From the NCBI GenBank assembly GCA_021820825.1, contig JAKADD010000011.1, forward strand, positions 1 to 16,798: 16,798 nt of DNA, given 5' to 3'. Made by a program: the position numbers and the translations under genes. Positions 1-6,426 of this stretch are shown piece by piece. The stretch comes from Bacillota bacterium. Its GTDB lineage: Bacteria; Bacillota; Bacilli; Alicyclobacillales; SLC66. The notes beneath the pieces are model-generated. The model saw only the letters and a program-made list of their open reading frames with translations. It did no database searches and was not told the DNA's origin. Numbering within the stretch: position 1 is the stretch's first letter; the number at the start of each line of letters is the position of its first letter.

Positions 1-315
1 GAGCAGAATCGGCACGCCCATGTAAGCGCCGATCCGTTGCGCAGCCAACGCCTCGCCTTTCGCATGGTTCGAGGTGTCCGCGATGATCACCGACTGCGTC
101 TGGTGCATGAGCTCAAATCCCGCGAGTTCCGAAAGGCGCAGCACCGTCAGGTCGTCGGAACTCTCATTTTCTCTGTGGAACAGTCTTACCAGTGTGAAGA
201 ATCCGTCTTGCATCGTCACAATGAAGAAGGTAGATGTAGGAATGATGTTGCTCAGTTGACTCAAACTATCGCGCAGCGATCGTGTAAAATGACTCCATGG
301 CGCTATTCTCGGCAT
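1..315 (-). CDS. GAF-domain sensor protein, N-terminal part (cut by window edge)
   Basis: The minus strand is open from an ATG at 315 to the window edge, 105 codons without a stop, so the C-terminus is missing. A good ribosome binding site (GGGAGGTG) lies 7 nt before the ATG. The translation begins MPRIAPWSHFTRSLRDSL, continues with a stretch typical of a GAF fold (TFFIVTMQDGFFTLVRLF) and has the late GAF signature VIIADTSNHAKG followed by RIGAYMGVPILL. GAF domains bind small ligands and are often joined to signalling output domains such as GGDEF, EAL, histidine kinase or sigma-54 activator modules; the output domain here is not visible. The gene follows the manC-like gene after 28 bp on the same strand, so it is probably the last known member of that operon. 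A diguanylate cyclase output would suit the c-di-GMP theme of the window, but that is a guess. Confidence 0.8.
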   Translation of the reverse strand, partial: MPRIAPWSHFTRSLRDSLSQLSNIIPTSTFFIVTMQDGFFTLVRLFHRENESSDDLTVLRLSELAGFELMHQTQSVIIADTSNHAKGEALAAQRIGAYMGVPILL

Positions 316-343
316 TTCCTACACCTCCCGATCGACTGCCTGC

Positions 344-1711
344 TTACTTCTCAACCACATCGCAACAGCACTCCAGAATGTCATCCCACTCCTGAAATCG
401 CCGTGTGCAATCCGCTTCTGTCAGTTCCGGTCCACGTTGCACTTCAATGATCGCGAGGTCTTCTTCCGCCATCAATGCGTGCCACTGACCAGGACACACC
501 CGAATCACGTCTCCCGCCGCCACCTTCACAAGTGCGCCGTCAAGCGCCAGCACGCCCCGACCATGAATGACCGTCCAGACCTCTTCGCGCAACAGGTGTT
601 GCTGATAGCTCATGTTCGCGCCAGCTCGCAGAGTGCAGTGCCTTGTCAGAGCCTCGGATCCATCCGCCAGTTTACAGTGATCCAACACGCGATAATAACC
701 CCAACGGCGTTCTTCAAACATGGGCCGTCCTGCGAACTGCGCAACCAGGCTCTTGATATCGCCTGCATGTTCTTTGTCCGCAACCAGGATTCCATCTGGG
801 CTCGCCGCCACAATCATGTTGCGAAGCCCCACCGCCATGATCGGAATTTTCAACTCGTTAATCACCTGAGAGTCTTCACAACGCTCGGCCACTCCACGCC
901 CTATAAAGTCATTTTTCAGTTCAGGCGCCAGCACGGGCCAGGTGCCCATGTCTTTCCACGCGCCATCATAGGGAGTCACCACGATAGACTCGCTCGACTC
1001 CAGCACCTCGTAATCAAAACTGCGCAGCGGCATCTGATCAAACTGTTCAACCATGTTCCGATAGGTGGTCGGATACCCCCGTTCGCGAAGAAGGTTGATC
1101 AGGTAAGACGCTCGAAAACAGAACACGCCGCAGTTCCAGAGCGCCCCTTCTGCAACCAGTCGGGCAGCGCGATCACGATCGGGCTTCTCCGTAAAGGAAT
1201 CGACACGTCGATAGGGAGCATGACCACCCGCCTGTTCGACGCGGATATATCCAAACTGACTCGACGGACACAGCGGGCGTACACCGAGCAGAGCCAGATC
1301 GGCGCCAGAGTCGTCAAGCGTCCTTGGCAGATCAAGAACCGCTTTAAAGAAGGCCTTGTCTACATACTGATCGACAGGCGCCACCGCCACCACTTCATCC
1401 ACCAGGGTATCCTGCGACAGATACAGCGTCGCCAGAGCGATGGCGGGAAACGTATCCATGCGCATCGGTTCCACAATCACACTCACATCGCCCAATTGGG
1501 AGTAGATAATGTCCGTTTGAGCGTGCGAAGCGCAGACATACGCGTTATCCTGTGCGTCCAGGTCTGCAAGTTGCGACCAGACCCGCTCCAGCATCGAAAC
1601 CATGTCGCCCTGTTCATTCTGTAGCACCCGCAGAAACTGCTTCGAGCGCACATCGTTCGAAAGCGGCCATAACCGCTTGCCCGATCCACCCGAAAGAAGC
1701 ACCAGTTTCAC
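344..1711 (-). CDS. manC: ManC-like mannose-1-phosphate guanylyltransferase with cupin C-terminus
   Basis: This 455-aa cytoplasmic enzyme probably converts mannose 1-phosphate and GTP to GDP-mannose. The nucleotidyltransferase signature GGSGKRLWPLS is at residues 8-18, SKQFL follows, FTEKP (sugar-binding loop) is near 173-177 and WNCGVFCF (usual form WNSGMF) near 192-199. Residues about 340-445 form the type II phosphomannose isomerase-like cupin, with QQHLLREEVW and the histidine in PGQWHALM. Length fits the ManC/AlgA/XanB family (roughly 460-480 aa). The family motif EPxxRNTAPAI is altered to EPMRMDTFPAI, so the exact sugar is less certain. The start is GTG at 1711; there is no convincing Shine-Dalgarno, and a 4-codon ATG mini-frame overlaps it, so translation may depend on the upstream gene. 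It lies 49 bp after the GtrB-like gene, which fits supply of activated mannose to a polyprenyl-phosphate sugar synthase. Confidence 0.88.
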   Translation of the reverse strand: MKLVLLSGGSGKRLWPLSNDVRSKQFLRVLQNEQGDMVSMLERVWSQLADLDAQDNAYVCASHAQTDIIYSQLGDVSVIVEPMRMDTFPAIALATLYLSQDTLVDEVVAVAPVDQYVDKAFFKAVLDLPRTLDDSGADLALLGVRPLCPSSQFGYIRVEQAGGHAPYRRVDSFTEKPDRDRAARLVAEGALWNCGVFCFRASYLINLLRERGYPTTYRNMVEQFDQMPLRSFDYEVLESSESIVVTPYDGAWKDMGTWPVLAPELKNDFIGRGVAERCEDSQVINELKIPIMAVGLRNMIVAASPDGILVADKEHAGDIKSLVAQFAGRPMFEERRWGYYRVLDHCKLADGSEALTRHCTLRAGANMSYQQHLLREEVWTVIHGRGVLALDGALVKVAAGDVIRVCPGQWHALMAEEDLAIIEVQRGPELTEADCTRRFQEWDDILECCCDVVEK

Positions 1712-1760
1712 TCAATCATCTACTTTCAGTTCATTTGTGTGGCAAGAGCAGCAAAAGTTT

Positions 1761-2810
1761 CTACGATATCCCGGCCTGTACTTCCTGCACCACCGGATCA
1801 CGCCCCGTACCCGTCATCATGCGAAGATCGACAGGATATATCATGGGAACGGGCCCCGCGCCGCCTATCCCAAGTTGCTGGCGCACGAGATAGATCGGCC
1901 GCTCTTTGCTTTCTTCGTAAATTCTCCCAATGTATTCGCCCATGACACCCATCGCAACCAGTTGCACCCCGCCCAGGAACAGGATCACCACCATCATGGA
2001 AGGGTACCCTGCGACGTGATTGCCCAATACCAGTGTCTTGAAGATGATATAAATTCCATAAAAAAATGCCCCCGCCGATACGCACAGCCCAAGATATGAC
2101 GCCAGTTGCAGGGGAACCTGCGTAAACGACGTGATCCCTTCAATGGCAAAATTCCACAACTTCCAATATCCCCACTTGCTCTTTCCTGAATATCTGGGCT
2201 CCCGCGTATAGTAGACATTGGTAGTCTTAAAGCCCACCCAAGCAAAAATCCCCTTCATAAAACGTCTGCGCTCTTTAAGGCCGTCAAGGGCATCAAGCAC
2301 CGGACGGGACAACAGTCTGAAGTCGCCGATGTCGGCTGGAAGTTCAAAGCGCACCATTTTATTGATCAGGCGATAAAACAGATACGCCGTTAACTTCTTC
2401 AAACGAGTATCGCCGTCGCGCGTCACGCGAACCGCATTGACAACGTCATACCCGCTCTGCCACTTGACCACCAGTTCACCCAACACCTCGGGCGGATCCT
2501 GCAGATCAGCGTCCATCGGAATTGCGGCTTGTCCTCTTGCGTAATCCAGACCGGCAGTCAATGCACATTCCTTACCGAAGTTTCGGGATAGATCAATTAC
2601 CTTGACGCGCGGATCCCTGCGATGAAGATCAGCCAGGCGCAACAACGTATCGTCTTTGCTCCCGTCATTAACGCAAATCATCTCCCAGCTCAAGCCGATT
2701 TCCTGAAGAACTGCCAAAGTGCGATCATAAAAAGGAATGATGTTGGATGACTCATTGTACATAGGAACGATGAGAGACAAAATGGGGTTTTCACTATTGC
2801 GGTTGATCAA
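1761..2810 (-). CDS. Family 2 glycosyltransferase, polyprenyl-phosphate sugar synthase (GtrB/DPM1-like)
   Basis: This 349-aa membrane-associated enzyme belongs to the GtrB/dolichol-phosphate mannosyltransferase group, which transfers a hexose from a nucleotide sugar to polyprenyl phosphate on the cytoplasmic face. It has the GT-A start LSLIVPMYNES (11-21), VNDGSKD (47-53), the DxD metal site in MDADLQDPPE (D100, D102), and the acceptor-side stretch DIGDFRLLSR. Two C-terminal transmembrane helices lie at about 236-262 and 275-296, followed by YIGRIYEESKERP, typical of this family. The start is TTG at 2810, backed by a very strong AAGGAGGGG site ending 7 nt upstream; that site begins inside the end of the GtrA gene, whose stop is only 12 bp away. 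The pairing with GtrA and ManC suggests polyprenyl-phosphate mannose as the product, though glucose is common in GtrAB systems. Confidence 0.92.
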   Translation of the reverse strand: MINRNSENPILSLIVPMYNESSNIIPFYDRTLAVLQEIGLSWEMICVNDGSKDDTLLRLADLHRRDPRVKVIDLSRNFGKECALTAGLDYARGQAAIPMDADLQDPPEVLGELVVKWQSGYDVVNAVRVTRDGDTRLKKLTAYLFYRLINKMVRFELPADIGDFRLLSRPVLDALDGLKERRRFMKGIFAWVGFKTTNVYYTREPRYSGKSKWGYWKLWNFAIEGITSFTQVPLQLASYLGLCVSAGAFFYGIYIIFKTLVLGNHVAGYPSMMVVILFLGGVQLVAMGVMGEYIGRIYEESKERPIYLVRQQLGIGGAGPVPMIYPVDLRMMTGTGRDPVVQEVQAGIS

Positions 2811-2822
2811 GAGTACCCCTCC

Positions 2823-3197
2823 TTATACGGATAAAATGTAGACAAATCTGCGACTGAACCAGTAGTTCCATGGAAACACGACGGCAATTGCCAAAACCTT
2901 GCCCAGAACAGACGGCATAAAAAAGGTGCTCGCGTAGATAATCAGCGTACTGATTGTCAAACCAACAACATTGCCGATCGTGAATAGACCAAAGTCCTGC
3001 AAGATGAGTCGACTCGTCGCATGGTCGGAAAAGGTCCAGTACTTATTCATCAGGAAACTGTTCACAACCGCGAGCATGTAGGCTATTGCATTGGCCGTGT
3101 ACAGGTTCATATGAAAAATACTCTGTAAGACTACGAACATCCCGAAGTCGACCATTGTATTCAAAACACCCACCAGAGCAAACTGAACAAATCGCAC
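2823..3197 (-). CDS. GtrA-family membrane protein (putative polyprenyl-phosphate sugar flippase)
   Basis: This is a 124-aa protein with four predicted transmembrane helices (about 5-24, 34-52, 68-88 and 98-118). The opening MRFVQFALVGVLNTMVDFG and the stretch AVVNSFLMNKYWTF are characteristic of GtrA/DPMS-flippase proteins, and it ends with the usual WNYWFSRRFVY. GtrA proteins are thought to move polyprenyl-phosphate hexose from the inner to the outer leaflet so that GT-C type transferases can use it. Start is GTG at 3197 with GGGAGG 7 nt upstream. It is the first gene of the minus-strand operon, with a promoter at 3236-3264, and is translationally linked to the GtrB-like gene: the stop codon overlaps the next Shine-Dalgarno. 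The likely user of the lipid-linked sugar within this window is the GT-C protein at 11327-13003 (inference). Confidence 0.92.
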   Translation of the reverse strand: MRFVQFALVGVLNTMVDFGMFVVLQSIFHMNLYTANAIAYMLAVVNSFLMNKYWTFSDHATSRLILQDFGLFTIGNVVGLTISTLIIYASTFFMPSVLGKVLAIAVVFPWNYWFSRRFVYILSV

Positions 3198-3235
3198 TAA
3201 CGTTCCTCCCTACTCGGGAATATCAACTGTTTACT

Positions 3236-3264
3236 ATGCTATGCACGTAAAATGACGCTGTCAA
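3236..3264 (-). promoter_or_regulatory. Sigma-A type promoter of the gtrA-gtrB-manC-GAF operon
   Basis: On the minus strand a perfect -35 box TTGACA (3264-3259) is followed after exactly 17 bp by TAGCAT (3241-3236; 4 of 6 matches to TATAAT). This predicts a start near 3229 and a leader of about 30 nt before the GTG of gtrA. It is the best consensus promoter in the window. Confidence 0.65.
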
Positions 3265-3287
3265 CGGAGGCCAACACCAGTCAAAAG

Positions 3288-3307
3288 CCAGGACTTTAAG
3301 ATCCTGG
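3288..3307. repeat. Short inverted repeat upstream of the gtrA promoter
   Basis: CCAGGA and TCCTGG form a 6-bp inverted repeat around an 8-nt AT-rich centre. It sits about 24 bp upstream of the -35 box of the minus-strand promoter, in the 264-bp gap between divergent operons. An operator for a dimeric regulator is possible; no U-rich tract follows, so it is unlikely to be a terminator. Confidence 0.35.
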
Positions 3308-3391
3308 AGAGCCAAAAATGCCCGTATTCCCCGCATAACCACCCTGCATATCCGACACTGCAAGACAGATAACTTTAGATGTTAAAGAGAT

Positions 3392-3425
3392 TTTAATCCT
3401 CTGCCATGCGCATCTGTCATGCGCA
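3392..3425 (+). promoter_or_regulatory. Weak candidate -10 box and 8-bp direct repeat before the plus-strand operon
   Basis: TTTAAT at 3392-3397 matches the -10 consensus at 5 of 6 positions, but the -35 position 17 bp upstream (ATAACT) is poor. Just downstream, CATGCGCA occurs twice (3405-3412 and 3418-3425) with 13-bp periodicity, at about the expected transcription start. This would leave a leader of about 60 nt before 3462. A regulator site is possible but unproven. Confidence 0.3.
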
Positions 3426-3461
3426 ATCGATCAGTCGAGTTTTCAAAAGGAGAATCAAATA

Positions 3462-3656
3462 TTGACTAAGAAATCTTTAGATCGCTCGCAACGAGCGCTG
3501 AAAAGTACTCTGCAGAGATCATTAAATCCCTTGCACAGCAAGTATGATTTCGCTTACATGACAGCTCGGCAAGGCGGCGTCGGCAGGCCTCTTCATGATC
3601 TTGTCAGAGAACGTATTACCTCTTATGATTCAGTGAGCAACGATAAACTTTCCTAA
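3462..3656 (+). CDS. Small hypothetical protein, first gene of the glycosyltransferase operon
   Basis: This is a 64-aa reading frame from a TTG start at 3462 with AAAGGAGA upstream (about 9 nt from GGAG to the start). I recognise no family. It is basic at its N-terminus (MTKKSLDRSQRALKSTLQRS), has no signal peptide or membrane helix, and carries LHSKYDFAYMTARQGG in the middle. It stops 17 bp before the DivIVA-like gene, whose Shine-Dalgarno directly follows this stop, so the two are probably co-transcribed and perhaps translationally coupled. The placement between a weak promoter and a DivIVA-like gene suggests a small accessory or regulatory peptide of that operon. It could still be a chance frame, as the only support is the ribosome site and spacing. 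Confidence 0.55.
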   Translation: MTKKSLDRSQRALKSTLQRSLNPLHSKYDFAYMTARQGGVGRPLHDLVRERITSYDSVSNDKLS

Positions 3657-3673
3657 GCGGAGGATTGAAAGAC

Positions 3674-4138
3674 ATGTCATTGAGTACAAGTGTTTTTGGA
3701 TATCGACGGACAGAAGTGGATCGCACCATTGCTTCATTAAAAGACGACAGCGCACGAATGAAAGCGGAACTGGAGAGATCTCGCGCGCGTATTGAACAGT
3801 TGCAGGGAGATCTCGAAGAATACAAGGTTACGGTTGCGACACTGCGCAGACAGCGTGTGGATACACCTCAGGGTGCAGACGCTGCTGTAAAACCGCTGAC
3901 ACTTATGATAGGACCCACGGATACACTGGGGATTATTGTAACACTTGTTGAAGATATTGAATCGTCTCCAGAGATGATGATTCGGTTTCGTGTGTTTCGG
4001 GATGGATTTTACCGCATCGATGGATATGCGAAAGATTACGCCTCAATTATTGCGAAACTGCAGAACAGAAGCGACATCAGATCAGTGACAGTAAACGGAG
4101 AAACCGTACATATTATGCCAAGGGGAAAATCAGCATGA
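3674..4138 (+). CDS. DivIVA-like coiled-coil protein with C-terminal alpha/beta domain
   Basis: This is a 154-aa cytoplasmic protein. Residues 1-20 (MSLSTSVFGYRRTEVDRTIA) resemble the start of DivIVA domains, which contain an FxGYxxxEVDxfL pattern and bind curved membrane. A coiled coil follows (about 20-62, rich in Glu, Arg, Leu and Gln). After a linker, residues about 74-150 form a separate alpha/beta domain (LMIGPTDTLGIIVTLVEDIE and later IRSVTVNGETVHIM) that I cannot assign. ATG at 3674 is preferred over the in-frame TTG at 3665 because GGAGG at 3659-3663 would abut the TTG but lies 10 nt before the ATG. The stop overlaps the start of the glycosyltransferase gene (ATGA), so the products are probably made together and may act in one complex. 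A role in recruiting the glycosyltransferase to poles or septa is inference. Confidence 0.72.
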   Translation: MSLSTSVFGYRRTEVDRTIASLKDDSARMKAELERSRARIEQLQGDLEEYKVTVATLRRQRVDTPQGADAAVKPLTLMIGPTDTLGIIVTLVEDIESSPEMMIRFRVFRDGFYRIDGYAKDYASIIAKLQNRSDIRSVTVNGETVHIMPRGKSA

Positions 4139-6393
4139 AACAAATGGTTGAGCACTTCACGGAAAGTGCGCCGCACCAGACAATGCCCGCTTTTTTTTGC
4201 CTGCGCCCCTATCGCATGGGTGCAAACTCTGCACTGATTGATCCGGTCGATCCCAGAATAGCCAAACTGGTCAGTCCAGAGGCGGCGAGAGAGTTTGGCG
4301 TTTTGCCGATTCAGGAAGTTGCTGGGGTCGTTTACCTTGCCGTTCTGGATTGCCATTCCCTAAGAATCAGACAGGTTGCCGACAAAATGGAAGTTGCAGT
4401 ACACATGTGTCTGGTGGAGTCTGAGGATCTTCGCTGGGCTCAGGATCGTGTTTATGGCTTGCCAGACGATATGGACGATCGTCGACTGGGAGGTCTTCTG
4501 CTAGCGACAGAACGCATTAAATCGGCCGACATTGTCAAAGCGCTTGAGCTCCAGCGAAGTAGCGGCAGCCGCATTGGAGCGCTGCTGGCGAGTACGAATT
4601 CAATCAATCATTGGGATGTCGCGAAAGGATTGGCGAGGCAGGCGGGAGTACCGCTTATCGATTTGCTGAACGATGGAATCCCGAGCCCGCTTTTCCTTGA
4701 CCCCTCCGTTCACGAGGTGTGGAATGTCGTTGCAGAGCGGTTCTGGACTCGCCATCTCGCAGTACCGTTATACATGAATGATCGTATTCTCATGATTGCG
4801 ATGGCCGATCCATTCGACGCCGAGACGATCACTGCATTGGAACAGCGGCTAAACAGGCCAGTCAAAGTGTTCGTAACAGGGTATCGCGACATCGCGGCTG
4901 GGTTAAAAATGCGCTACGGGTTTGATCACGAACGCCAAAGTCGCGAAGCTTTACTTGAAACGGACCCGGAAAATTCCGCCCATAAACAGTTATCCAAAGG
5001 GCAGATCGTTACTGGCGCTTTGCTGACTGGAGTTGTGGCGGCGGGATGCGTCTTAAACGCACCGCTCGTTACGGCATTTCTGAGTGCAGTGATCCAACTG
5101 TTCTATTTCTCATACAGCGCGTTCCGCTTTCGGATGATGTATCGGGCAACAAAGACTGCGAGCGAAAAGGTTGTAACTTCAGTGGCATTGTCACAGGTCG
5201 ACTTACACTCCCTGCCTGCCTACACGATCCTGGTTCCTCTGTATAAGGAAACTGCCGTCCTGCCCGTACTTACCAAGGCGCTGATGGGCCTGCATTACCC
5301 AAAAGACCGTCTGGATGTCAAGCTTCTGCTTGAATCCGACGACATTGAGACCATACAGGCGGCGAAAGACGCCAATCTGCCAAACTACATTGAGTTGGTG
5401 CTTGTACCGGCATCGCTTCCGCGGACCAAGCCCAAAGCCTGCAACTACGGACTTATGACCGCCCGTGGAGAATACGTGGTCATCTACGATGCAGAGGATA
5501 TCCCGGAACCAGACCAATTGCTGAAGGCCATCGCTGTCTTTCGTCAGTCTACCGACGAGATCGCATGCGTACAGGCAAAACTGTCCTACTTCAACCACTC
5601 CCAGAATGCTTTGACGCGATGGTTCACTGCGGAGTACGCCAACTGGTTCGATCTCCTTCTGCCTGGCATGTTCTCCATGAATGTTCCCATTCCACTCGGT
5701 GGAACATCGAACCATTTCCGTACGGAGACCCTTCGCGAAATGGGCGCCTGGGATCCTTACAATGTGACGGAAGACGCCGATCTGGGCATTCGTCTTCACA
5801 AAGCGCGTTATCGAACTCTCATCATGGATTCCACCACCTATGAGGAAGCCAATGCGGACTTCGTGAACTGGATTCGGCAACGTTCGCGATGGGTCAAGGG
5901 TTACATCCAAACATGGCTGGTGCACATGAGACATCCCGTTGCACTCAGGCGCGAACTTGGACTGAAAGGATTTCTGGGTTTCCAAATGATTATAGGAGGA
6001 ACACCGCTTGTCTTCCTCCTGAATCCCGTATTCTGGATTATGACTTTCTGGTGGTTCGTGTTCGGTCAAAATGCATTTATCGTTAATCTTTTCCCAAGCT
6101 GGGTCTACTACCTTGCTCTCCTCAATCTGGCTGTGGGGAACTTTGCCTTCATGTACGCCAATATTGTGGGACTGGCTCGTCGAAAGCGTTGGGAACTCAT
6201 CGGCCTCGCCATTCTATCGCCTATCTACTGGGCATTCATGTCGATTGGAGCCTGGAAAGGTCTCTTACAGTTGATCACGCGGCCCTCTTACTGGGAGAAA
6301 ACCATTCATGGACTGAGTGTTTCTCCGCATTCCAGTTCCCTGCCTTACCTTGCAAGCGCAGTTGACACAGACACTCAAGCCGTTTCTTCCTAA
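4135..6393 (+). CDS. c-di-GMP-responsive (MshEN) membrane family 2 glycosyltransferase
   Basis: This 752-aa protein probably makes an extracellular polysaccharide. Residues about 35-108 look like a partial GspE N-terminal subdomain. Residues 112-262 are a full MshEN domain: motif one runs R117-Q140 (RRLGGLLLAT start), a 5-residue spacer follows, and motif two runs R146-Q169, then AGVPLIDL. The 24+5+24 layout is the known c-di-GMP-binding signature. Two membrane helices (about 293-332) precede a cellulose-synthase-like GT-A domain: ILVPLYKE (365-372), DAED (452-455), TED (545-547) and QRSRW (582-586, the QxxRW motif). More helices lie beyond 608. NfrB of E. coli also joins an MshEN domain to a family 2 glycosyltransferase, but with MshEN at the other end. 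It overlaps the DivIVA-like gene by 4 bp. The sugar is unknown. Confidence 0.9.
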   Translation: MKQMVEHFTESAPHQTMPAFFCLRPYRMGANSALIDPVDPRIAKLVSPEAAREFGVLPIQEVAGVVYLAVLDCHSLRIRQVADKMEVAVHMCLVESEDLRWAQDRVYGLPDDMDDRRLGGLLLATERIKSADIVKALELQRSSGSRIGALLASTNSINHWDVAKGLARQAGVPLIDLLNDGIPSPLFLDPSVHEVWNVVAERFWTRHLAVPLYMNDRILMIAMADPFDAETITALEQRLNRPVKVFVTGYRDIAAGLKMRYGFDHERQSREALLETDPENSAHKQLSKGQIVTGALLTGVVAAGCVLNAPLVTAFLSAVIQLFYFSYSAFRFRMMYRATKTASEKVVTSVALSQVDLHSLPAYTILVPLYKETAVLPVLTKALMGLHYPKDRLDVKLLLESDDIETIQAAKDANLPNYIELVLVPASLPRTKPKACNYGLMTARGEYVVIYDAEDIPEPDQLLKAIAVFRQSTDEIACVQAKLSYFNHSQNALTRWFTAEYANWFDLLLPGMFSMNVPIPLGGTSNHFRTETLREMGAWDPYNVTEDADLGIRLHKARYRTLIMDSTTYEEANADFVNWIRQRSRWVKGYIQTWLVHMRHPVALRRELGLKGFLGFQMIIGGTPLVFLLNPVFWIMTFWWFVFGQNAFIVNLFPSWVYYLALLNLAVGNFAFMYANIVGLARRKRWELIGLAILSPIYWAFMSIGAWKGLLQLITRPSYWEKTIHGLSVSPHSSSLPYLASAVDTDTQAVSS

Positions 6394-6426
6394 AGTAAAA
6401 CGGCCCGTCCAATCGAAGCCGTCATC

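Noticed and set aside
437..1624. 395-codon open frame on the plus strand
   Set aside because: It is antisense to the clear ManC-like gene, has no ribosome site, and its His/Arg-rich translation resembles no protein; it is a shadow of the codon use on the other strand.
3261..3330. Possible second riboswitch in the gtrA leader region
   Set aside because: GGAGGCC and GAGAGCC segments with a hairpin looked RNA-like, but no GGGCAAAC or GGACGCAAA landmark is present, and the stretch lies upstream of the predicted promoter on the minus strand.
5203..6069. 288-codon open frame on the minus strand
   Set aside because: It is antisense to the catalytic domain of the glycosyltransferase, whose DAED, TED and QRSRW motifs show the plus strand is the coding one.
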